Of a DNA stretch of 10,961 nt, positions 6,332 to 10,961 are shown in pieces; the stretch's first letter is position 1; the number at the start of each line of letters is the position of its first letter. This DNA is from Candidatus Babelota bacterium (GTDB lineage Bacteria > Babelota > Babeliae > Babelales > Babelaceae): the NCBI GenBank assembly GCA_003174035.1, contig PRDV01000066.1, positions 1 through 10,961 on the forward strand. Reading direction: 5' to 3'. The translations under genes were made by a program, and so were the position numbers. The notes beneath the pieces were generated by a model. It saw only the letters and a list, made by a program, of their open reading frames with translations, was not told the origin of the DNA and did no database searches.

Positions 6332-6873
6332 ACCGTAAGGTCGCTTTCACGCTGCAGCTCGGCACCCTTTTGCATAAGAGTCGCGATGATCATAAGTAAG
6401 CAAAATAAGAGAATGTTCTCTAACTCAGGTGTGCCAAAAGTAATGCTCAGAAAACGATTCCCAGGCCCCCTATGCCACGAGGTAATAACAGACATGAGCG
6501 CTTCGTTAATTGGTGCATAGAGCACGAAGAGAAACATGCATATGCTGAGTCTCTTAAAAAGAACAGCAATGTTGCTGGAGAAATACTCACCTCTTTCGAT
6601 AGAGCCTACTATACCGATAATCGTTATAAGTGCATATATAATTAAACCCACGGCAACTGCCTCAATGCATATACCGAAAAAACGGTGCGGCAGCGGCATA
6701 GTATTAATGAGGCTTATATTCGAATTATTTGGGGAAAAAAAATGGGACATGAAAATCGGCGTTCGATAAACCGAACCAGGGACAATCCATTTGAGAAACA
6801 AACTAGGGATCGAGAGAAAAAGAAGAGTGTATGAAATCCATTTTACTGCTGTAGCATACGTTTTATTCGTCAT
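6328..6873 (-). CDS. DUF2975 four-helix membrane protein
   Basis: The start is set at the ATG at 6873, because AGGAG lies 5 nt upstream; an in-frame TTG at 6903 has no such support. The 181-residue product has four hydrophobic segments (about 12-27, 66-90, 108-128, 150-168). It also has the DUF2975 hallmarks: GEYFSSN after the second segment and the C-terminal QKGAELQRESDLTV, which resembles the family's 'G-x-L-x-x-E-x-DLTV' ending. The function of DUF2975 is not established. Its constant partnership with a small XRE regulator suggests a membrane sensor or antirepressor, or simply a regulated envelope protein. The large extramembrane loop between the first two segments (about 30-62) could be the sensing part. 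Confidence 0.85.
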   Translation of the reverse strand: MTNKTYATAVKWISYTLLFLSIPSLFLKWIVPGSVYRTPIFMSHFFSPNNSNISLINTMPLPHRFFGICIEAVAVGLIIYALITIIGIVGSIERGEYFSSNIAVLFKRLSICMFLFVLYAPINEALMSVITSWHRGPGNRFLSITFGTPELENILLFCLLMIIATLMQKGAELQRESDLTV

Positions 6874-6903
6874 AGGTACTCCTAAAGTTATGTGACCCCT
6901 CAA

Positions 6904-6932
6904 AGAATAGCCCCAAATCTATCGCAAGTCAA
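6904..6932 (-). promoter_or_regulatory. Promoter of the DUF2975-XRE operon
   Basis: On the - strand TTGACT (6932-6927) is followed after exactly 17 bp by TATTCT (6909-6904). Initiation near 6897 would give a leader of about 24 nt containing the AGGAG site. The -35 and spacer lie inside the palindrome at 6911-6964, so binding there or a DNA structure there would affect initiation. Confidence 0.65.
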
Positions 6933-6964
6933 TAAATTTTTATTGATTATCGATAAACTTGGGG
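6911..6964 (-). terminator. 54-nt palindrome: probable terminator/3' hairpin, possibly also operator
   Basis: Outer arms CCCCAAATCTATCG (6911-6924) and CGATAAACTTGGGG (6951-6964) match at 12 of 14 positions. An inner 8-bp exact inverted repeat TCAATAAA-TT-TTTATTGA (6929-6946) shares the same centre (between 6937 and 6938), so the whole unit is one long dyad with 21 of 27 positions paired. In RNA read from the - strand the two outer mismatches become G-U pairs; read from the + strand they would be A-C mismatches. This favours a hairpin in the - strand message of the binding-protein gene that ends 37 bp upstream. The tail after the stem (CTATTCTTTG) is only moderately U-rich. The overlap with the next promoter also makes an operator role possible. 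Confidence 0.65.
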
Positions 6965-7001
6965 AATTATCTACTCTACCGAAATACGCTCAGCTTGTAG
7001 T

Positions 7002-8027
7002 TCAGCTCGCCTGGACAATGGTTTGTCCTTGAGGGCAAGGGCAGTATTTATCAAAAATAAATTCGGAAATATCATTACGCTCAACCGTCGGCCGTGCTAT
7101 TGGCATCGCCCCGCCACAGCTTGTGGGAATTGCGATTGTTCCCGCCTTGGGTGCCGTAAATGTCCCTGTTCCCCAAAAAGTAGCAAGGGTTTGAAGCGTT
7201 CCATCTGCTATCATCTCATTGATCGCCTTCTGCACATTTGCATAGAGCTGACAGCAAGCATTGTTTACTGCAATACCGATGCCTTGGGTTGAAGTAAGCC
7301 CCTTAGGATCCACGGGACTAAGAACAAATCCATTCGGATTAGTTTGGAGTATCTGATTAGCCGAAGGCGTATTTATAAGCAGCGCACCTATTAAACCTGT
7401 ATTTAAACCATCGAGCGCTTCATCAATCGTATTAAAAGGCTGTAGGGGTATAGAAGCCGGCGCACCCGCACGATTGCACTTAAAATTAGTAAGTATTTCT
7501 TGGTCAGAATACTGCCCTGCAATAAATCCAGTCACTATTTGGTTTTGGCAAAGCGTTGTTAAATCAGTTGAGCCTGACTTTGTGGTTGTCACAAGAGATT
7601 CTTGGGTATCATCATTATATTTAATAAACGCAGCCAAGGCTGTACTACTGGGTACAACATTAGCAATGCCATTGGTTATTGAAATATGCGAAATCACAAG
7701 AGCCGCCTGGCCCGCATTGAGATCAGCAAGCAAATTGGCACCAATGTCATTAACAAACTCTACGGCTTGATAGCCAAGCCGTTTACGAAGCTGACAAGCA
7801 ATATCAGCTGCAAAGCCAGAAGCTTGCGTCCCTGAGGGTATAATTGACCTAAAAGACCAAGGAGGGAACCCAAAACCTTGTGCAGGAACGGTCGTAAGAA
7901 CCCGAAGGATCGATAAGTTTGGAGGTGTTGTATCGGTACCGCCACAATCTGCAGCAGCAGACACATGATACATTCTCATTGCCAGCAAGATCATACAAAA
8001 AACTTTACCGTGGAAAAAATAGTTCAT
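7002..8027 (-). CDS. Secreted family-3 solute-binding-like protein (SBP_bac_3)
   Basis: The ATG at 8027 has AGGG 6 nt upstream and starts a signal peptide (cut near VSAAA, residue 26). The ATG at 8072 would add 15 residues before it. The mature protein follows the polar amino-acid binding protein layout: LRVLTTVP...GFPPWSF (41-59), GFAADIACQLRKRLGY (71-86), L-x-AG-x-A (103-108), SIT (116-118), and a second lobe ending in INEMIADGTLQTLATFWGTG. Such proteins deliver amino acids to ABC importers or act as sensor or enzyme domains. No permease or ATPase gene is nearby. Two usual binding residues are absent: the Asp of 'GxxDA' is A108, and the Arg that holds the ligand carboxylate ('ITxxR') is I121. 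The ligand may therefore differ. There is a tail of about 50 residues with SCGG and CPCP. The mature protein carries 9 cysteines, many for this family. The signal peptide has no lipobox, so the protein is probably soluble in the periplasm. Confidence 0.85.
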   Translation of the reverse strand: MNYFFHGKVFCMILLAMRMYHVSAAADCGGTDTTPPNLSILRVLTTVPAQGFGFPPWSFRSIIPSGTQASGFAADIACQLRKRLGYQAVEFVNDIGANLLADLNAGQAALVISHISITNGIANVVPSSTALAAFIKYNDDTQESLVTTTKSGSTDLTTLCQNQIVTGFIAGQYSDQEILTNFKCNRAGAPASIPLQPFNTIDEALDGLNTGLIGALLINTPSANQILQTNPNGFVLSPVDPKGLTSTQGIGIAVNNACCQLYANVQKAINEMIADGTLQTLATFWGTGTFTAPKAGTIAIPTSCGGAMPIARPTVERNDISEFIFDKYCPCPQGQTIVQAS

Positions 8028-8101
8028 TACTCGCCCTTTTCTTGTAATTAGAAACATCCTGTTGCTTGTCATTCGCTCAAAGAACGAATACTGTGCTACT
8101 G

Positions 8102-8130
8102 ACTTTACCTGCTTATGTGTCTGAAATCAA
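8102..8130 (-). promoter_or_regulatory. Weak promoter candidate for the solute-binding-like gene
   Basis: On the - strand TTGATT (8130-8125) and TAAAGT (8107-8102, 4 of 6 consensus positions) are 17 bp apart, and would start transcription about 70 bp upstream of the ATG at 8027. The match is modest and rests on spacing plus position. Confidence 0.35.
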
Positions 8131-8147
8131 GTATCAACACATGCAAG

Positions 8148-8177
8148 AGAACAGGGAGTGTTTCCACTCCCTGTTCT
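8148..8177 (-). terminator. 13-bp perfect hairpin with GAAA loop, 3' end of the barrel gene
   Basis: AGAACAGGGAGTG (8148-8160) and CACTCCCTGTTCT (8165-8177) are exact reverse complements around a 4-nt loop. In the - strand transcript the loop reads GAAA, a stable GNRA tetraloop closed by a G-C pair; on the + strand it reads TTTC. That points to function in the barrel-gene message. The following tail (CTTGCATGTG) has no U run, so it may be a stabilising 3' hairpin or a Rho-assisted end rather than a classical intrinsic terminator. Confidence 0.7.
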
Positions 8178-8192
8178 GAGGACTTTAAATCC

Positions 8193-8215
8193 TTAATAGC
8201 TTAACAAGCTCTTAA
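8193..8215 (-). repeat. Inverted repeat / second hairpin after the barrel gene
   Basis: TTAATAGCTT (8193-8202) and AAGCTCTTAA (8206-8215) pair at 9 of 10 positions around a 3-nt loop. It lies between the stop of the barrel gene and the strong hairpin at 8148 and would be part of the same 3' untranslated RNA. Confidence 0.5.
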
Positions 8216-8223
8216 CTTATAAG

Positions 8224-8269
8224 CCAATGGCCAAGTCAATGACTGAGTCAATGACTCAGAAACCAATGG
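8224..8269. repeat. Nested direct and inverted repeats just after the barrel-gene stop
   Basis: AGTCAATGACT occurs twice in a 12-bp period (8234-8244 and 8246-8256). The second copy sits inside the exact 17-bp inverted repeat CTGAGTCAATGACTCAG (8243-8259). CCAATGG flanks the block on both sides (8224-8230 and 8263-8269). In RNA this gives another short hairpin directly behind the stop codon at 8272. Confidence 0.6.
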
Positions 8270-8271
8270 GT

Positions 8272-9798
8272 TTAGAAGCTAATTGCAGCCTTCGCGTATA
8301 CATCCCAATTTTCGAATGCATGGCGACGGTCTTTTCTGCTAGCAAATTCATAGCCAGCACCGATGCCGACCATCCATGGGTAGCAGTCTGAAAGCACGTT
8401 AGCATGTGAAAGGCCAAAGGCAACTTTATGAGTAAGCGCTCTATGAGCAGCACCTGATCTCAAGTTAACGTCTGCATTAGTCAACTTAACAAAAGTAGCA
8501 TCTGCAGTTCCTGCACCAACGTCTTGACCGATCGTTGCACCGCTATCAGAGGTTATATCTGAACAAGCTTTTCTGAAGATACCAAGGTCGTCGAAGTTGA
8601 AGTTTGCACCACAAATTCTTTCACGATCTCTCCAGAAGAGGTTGTAGGTAAGTTCTGCACCCCAGTTGCACCATTGATAGTGAAGACCAGCCCACCATTC
8701 AATATAGTGACGAGGCTCAACTTTTACACATGAGGTAAGAACCTTTGCCAAGGTACCTACTGGAAGTGGCTCAAGCGGATTTTCCTCTGTAGCTACAAGA
8801 AGGAAGCGTGATAATGGACCATTGACAAGGTCAAACGCTCTGGTTTCCTTACGCTTGAATTGGAATTGATACTTGAAATCAGTCATGAATACCAAGTCAT
8901 GATTGTTGCATTCGTCGTTCCAAATGGTATAATCACCTTCAAAACCAAGTCCTAGTGCACCATGACGTGACCCTACTATTGGCTGGAAGAAACGATTATT
9001 TTCGTGGCGACGGCCCGTTGGAATTGTACCGATGAGGTAGGCACCTACATGGTCATTACCACAGTAGTTCCAATCGTAACCAAGACGAACGTCAACTTGG
9101 TCAACACCAGTACGACGACATTTGTTAGCAAAAAGACCAAGATCATTGAAGACTTCAGTAACACTTGTTGCTTCGCCAGGGATATCACCAGCTTCGACTA
9201 GATTCTCTCTGAAACGAAGCTTATGTTTAGCATGGACAACAGCGAAAGCGATATCTGCCCAAAGGCCTGTGCAACAGCAATCCAAATTAAATCTGAATTG
9301 AGGAAGCCAAGCAAACACTTCGCGACGAGGGCAAAGTGAAATAGTTGATTCAAAATCATTAGATAAGTCACCTAATCCAAGATTAACTGATTCAATATCT
9401 GCTCCAACTTCACCTACAGTGAGGTTGTTCTTCCCAAGGAATCCTTGTCCAATATGATTACCGCGGCGGCTGCGTTGGAATAGAAATGTATTATCCCACG
9501 TAAAGAAGTTGCAGCGTGCATCATGATAATAATTATAGAACGTTAAGTTATTACGGTAGGTCAAGTCACCGGTAATGCTACGTGGACGGAAGAAACCAGT
9601 GCGATTCCCATTACAATCACTGCTTGAATTGTTGCAGTCTGAGCTGCAATCCGAGCTGCAGTTGTTATCTGAGCTACAATTGTTACAGTCGCTACTGGTA
9701 TTGCAGTCAGAGCTGCAATTGTTATTACCAGAGTAGGTAAAACCACTTACTCCCATTGAGAGAAGTAAGATGATAGACAATAATGTCGTTTTATTCAT
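8272..9798 (-). CDS. Cysteine-rich outer-membrane beta-barrel surface protein
   Basis: The ATG at 9798 follows AAAGG by 7 nt. The 508-residue product begins with a signal peptide (hydrophobic LLSIILLLSMGVSG, cut near 19-24). Residues 25-65 are a low-complexity run of Asn, Ser, Asp and Cys built from NNCSSDC-like units with 8 cysteines. The rest is rich in alternating aromatic/polar strands (for example residues YIEWWAGLHYQWCNWGAELTY and the last 20) and ends in aromatic Phe (AKAAISF), the typical barrel-assembly signal. 13 more cysteines occur in the barrel part, including a CCC. Porin-like proteins of intracellular bacteria such as chlamydial MOMP are likewise Cys-rich and disulfide-linked. 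The layout FxPRS, YHD, PR, GL is shared with the divergent gene at 10425, so the two look homologous. I believe this is one of the Dependentiae surface-protein families, without a database check. Substrate or pore properties are unknown. Confidence 0.85.
   Translation of the reverse strand: MNKTTLLSIILLLSMGVSGFTYSGNNNCSSDCNTSSDCNNCSSDNNCSSDCSSDCNNSSSDCNGNRTGFFRPRSITGDLTYRNNLTFYNYYHDARCNFFTWDNTFLFQRSRRGNHIGQGFLGKNNLTVGEVGADIESVNLGLGDLSNDFESTISLCPRREVFAWLPQFRFNLDCCCTGLWADIAFAVVHAKHKLRFRENLVEAGDIPGEATSVTEVFNDLGLFANKCRRTGVDQVDVRLGYDWNYCGNDHVGAYLIGTIPTGRRHENNRFFQPIVGSRHGALGLGFEGDYTIWNDECNNHDLVFMTDFKYQFQFKRKETRAFDLVNGPLSRFLLVATEENPLEPLPVGTLAKVLTSCVKVEPRHYIEWWAGLHYQWCNWGAELTYNLFWRDRERICGANFNFDDLGIFRKACSDITSDSGATIGQDVGAGTADATFVKLTNADVNLRSGAAHRALTHKVAFGLSHANVLSDCYPWMVGIGAGYEFASRKDRRHAFENWDVYAKAAISF
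9604..9726 (-). repeat. Degenerate tandem repeat encoding the Cys/Ser/Asp/Asn tract
   Basis: The stretch coding residues 25-65 of the barrel protein is made of imperfect repeats such as AATTGCAGCTCTGACTGC (- strand), differing mainly at third codon positions (GAC/GAT, TGC/TGT, TCT/TCA/TCG). This suggests expansion by duplication, followed by drift under selection to keep the amino-acid pattern. Repeat number could vary between strains. Confidence 0.65.
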
Positions 9799-9845
9799 TG
9801 AGTAACCTTTTCTTTAATGGTTAGACATACGATAAATTTCTTTTA

Positions 9846-9951
9846 TCAAACAAGCGCGTGTTTAATACTCATCCCCCTTATGAAAGTGTTAGACTATATA
9901 TTTTCACGATATTACTCCTTTAAGGAAAGCAAGACCATCTCTTGCAACCAT
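9846..9951 (-). other. Chain of three very short ORFs, possible leader peptides
   Basis: On the - strand an ATG at 9951 opens MVARDGLAFLKGVIS, ending in a TGA at 9906-9904 that overlaps a GTG start at 9907 (GTGA). That GTG has an excellent AAAGGAG site 7 nt upstream and encodes MKIYSLTLS, ending at 9878. Five bases on, an ATG at 9872 directly after GGGGG encodes MSIKHALV, ending at 9846, 47 bp before the barrel-gene start. The strong ribosome site for such short frames is the notable part. They may be leader peptides or remains of a decayed gene; expression is unproven. Confidence 0.3.
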
Positions 9952-10091
9952 AGTATTTCTACCAAATACTTGATAAATAATCAACTCTTTTTTTAAACTT
10001 CTCCTTATTTCTTACTAAACGTTCACTTAAGGAACACTGTAGGTATACTATGAGAGCAGTATATACTACTCTTTATTCACTCCATTTCCCT

Positions 10092-10108
10092 TGCTGGGAT
10101 CCCCAGCA
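10092..10108. repeat. GC-rich 7-bp hairpin TGCTGGG-ATC-CCCAGCA
   Basis: The arms at 10092-10098 and 10102-10108 are exact reverse complements with a 3-nt loop, in the middle of AT-rich intergenic DNA. There is no T run on either side, so it is not a classical terminator. It could be a protein-binding site or part of an unrecognised transcript. Confidence 0.45.
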
Positions 10109-10346
10109 CTTAATTCATAGCATATACATTCAAATAAGGCAATAGTTTTGTGTAATTCCCGATAGCTTTTTAATAAGTCTGCTAAAAATCACTTATCCAA
10201 TATGCCCTCCCTGTCGGTCTTTTCGCCACAAGCTCTACCGCGCAAAATAAGTGTACTTTACATCGATTAGCAGAGCACTTGTTCTTATAATTTACCCAAA
10301 AAAGACATAGCCGATAACCTTTTTAAAGGAAATTAATAATTCACTA

Positions 10347-10375
10347 TCGACAAAAGGCCCGTAAGACGCTAAATT
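10347..10375 (+). promoter_or_regulatory. Promoter candidate for the gene at 10425
   Basis: TCGACA (10347-10352, 5 of 6 positions of the -35 consensus) and TAAATT (10370-10375, 4 of 6) are 17 bp apart. Initiation would give a leader of about 43 nt with AAGGAG near its end. Confidence 0.4.
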
Positions 10376-10424
10376 ATGTTTCATCATTAAAAAAAGATTG
10401 TTTAATGGAAGAGTAAGGAGAGAC

Positions 10425-10961
10425 ATGAAGTTATTTGCGAGATATCTTAGCCGCCAGCAGAAGCACTGGCGTTATATAGTATTCTGTAGCGTTTCGCTTT
10501 TAGAAGCCGCACCCCAGTTTATAACCACCTTTATACCCCGTTCTCAAGGTTCGGATACTGCACGCGAACTCGTCGGATGGGAACGTCAGCTTTATCAATG
10601 TTACCATGACAATTATGGCGCTTTTGCCTCAACTATTGAGTATACGCGCTCCTTTAAAACAGACCCGATCGCGCGCCATCTCTTTTCAACCACCTGCTTA
10701 ACCTTTGCTGGTAGTGCACGTAGCGATAGGAACGATACCCAGATAATCGCAGATTATTTTGGATTACCAACAGATTTTCTAGGAACGGTGGCAATTAAAC
10801 CTCGCATTGAGAATGCGATCATTGACCTCAATTTTTATTTTGGGCTTAACGACTGGCTGCCAGGTTTGTACCTGAGGGTCCATGCTCCGATTGCGCATAC
10901 CCGTTGGACGCTCGGTTTTGATGAGTGTCTTCCCTGTGCGCATAAATTTAGGGGAGAGACA
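10425..10961 (+). CDS. Secreted surface protein related to the barrel gene, 3' end cut
   Basis: The ATG at 10425 has a strong AAGGAG site 6 nt upstream, and the frame stays open for 179 codons to the window end, so the gene is truncated by the edge. Residues 1-29 resemble a signal peptide with a long basic start (MKLFARYLSRQQKHWR, then YIVFCSVSLLEAA). The mature part begins QFITTFIPRSQG and contains ARELVGWERQLYQCYHD, an IADYFGLPTDFLG element, and a PR...GLYLRVHAPIAHTRWTLGF strand-rich segment. The FxPRS, YHD, FGL, PR and GL-x-x-x-x-x-x-P landmarks occur in the same order in the leftward barrel protein, so I infer an outer-membrane barrel of the same superfamily. It resembles the multi-copy 'F-x-PRSQG' proteins I associate with Dependentiae. 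The function is probably as a porin or host-contact surface protein. Confidence 0.8.
   Translation, partial: MKLFARYLSRQQKHWRYIVFCSVSLLEAAPQFITTFIPRSQGSDTARELVGWERQLYQCYHDNYGAFASTIEYTRSFKTDPIARHLFSTTCLTFAGSARSDRNDTQIIADYFGLPTDFLGTVAIKPRIENAIIDLNFYFGLNDWLPGLYLRVHAPIAHTRWTLGFDECLPCAHKFRGET

Larger units (their letters stand above)
9799..10424. other. 626-bp divergent intergenic region between two surface-protein genes
   Basis: This region separates the barrel gene at 9798 (leftward) from the related gene at 10425 (rightward). It contains stops in all frames, a GATAAA/TTTATC inverted repeat (9831-9847) in the leader of the leftward gene, a chain of tiny - strand ORFs (9846-9951), a GC-rich hairpin (10092-10108) and a promoter candidate for the rightward gene. 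I could not fold a tRNA or recognise any known RNA family in it. Confidence 0.6.

Noticed and set aside
7023..7292. 89-codon + strand frame opposite the solute-binding-like gene
   Set aside because: It is a shadow of a well-supported - strand gene, with Cys/Arg-rich nonsense composition.
8243..8259. CTGAGT-CAATG-ACTCAG as a HAIR-like HspR site
   Set aside because: It resembles CTTGAGT-N7-ACTCAAG, but spacing and half-sites differ and it lies in a 3' region rather than at a promoter.
9604..9726. CRISPR-like array
   Set aside because: The repeats are in frame, contiguous, without spacers, and encode the Cys-rich tract of the barrel protein.
9880..9996. 38-codon + strand ORF (starting MKVLDYIFSRYYSF)
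   Set aside because: There is no Shine-Dalgarno sequence (CCCCCTT precedes the ATG), no promoter is seen and the sequence resembles nothing known to me; probably chance.
10014..10023. Second copy of ACTAAACGTT, part of the hspR operator-like repeat
   Set aside because: Only 10 bp are shared and the other half of the dyad is absent; chance is a sufficient explanation.
10050..10145. 31-codon + strand ORF
   Set aside because: It has only a weak GTAGG site and runs through the hairpin at 10092; no support beyond being open.
10200..10280. tRNA-like stretch on the - strand (GGTAGAGC near 10235)
   Set aside because: The D-arm-like word is not followed by a foldable anticodon arm or T arm, so no tRNA can be drawn.

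Overview
The window looks like chromosomal DNA of a small-genome, Gram-negative, probably host-associated bacterium. The best fit is the phylum Dependentiae (TM6). The evidence is two divergent genes for secreted, probably beta-barrel surface proteins that share an 'F-x-PRS ... YHD ... PR ... GL' layout, which I associate with the expanded outer-membrane-protein families of that group. The cysteine content of the surface protein (21 Cys in 508 residues) and of its neighbour also suits an intracellular lifestyle. The taxonomic call rests on recalled family resemblance and no search was possible, so it is moderate. Coding density is high and the DNA is moderately AT-rich. No insertion sequence, phage gene, integrase or CRISPR array is visible.

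Left part (1-4191), mostly + strand: the 3' part of a large unrecognised gene that is cut by the window edge; a convergent secreted helical protein that may be a DUF2935/ferritin-like relative; a secreted two-repeat protein behind a textbook promoter; then a compact spoVG / tRNA-Gln(TTG) / maf cluster in which the tRNA sits 6 nt after one stop codon and 13 nt before the next start codon.

Middle part (4169-8027), all - strand: an HspR-like MerR-family repressor, the membrane metalloprotease HtpX and a His-cluster protein form a tight protein-quality-control operon (hspR > htpX > unknown), with an inverted repeat lying over its likely start point. Upstream of it is a two-gene unit encoding a DUF2975 four-helix membrane protein and an XRE-type regulator with an ATGA overlap. 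Next comes a secreted family-3 solute-binding-like protein that lacks the usual ligand-carboxylate arginine. The gap between the binding-protein gene and the DUF2975 gene holds a 54-nt palindrome that covers the -35 element of the next promoter.

Right part (8148-10961): a highly cysteine-rich outer-membrane barrel protein with a Cys/Ser/Asp/Asn repeat at its mature N terminus, followed by three successive hairpins in its 3' region. A 626-bp intergenic region, with a chain of very short ORFs on the - strand, then leads to a divergent, apparently homologous surface-protein gene that runs off the window end.

No single locus is convincingly a new defence or mobile system. The most interesting items are the HspR-HtpX operon with its operator-like repeat, the dual-use 54-nt palindrome, the cysteine-rich envelope proteins, the tRNA embedded between spoVG and maf, and the short-ORF chain upstream of the barrel gene.
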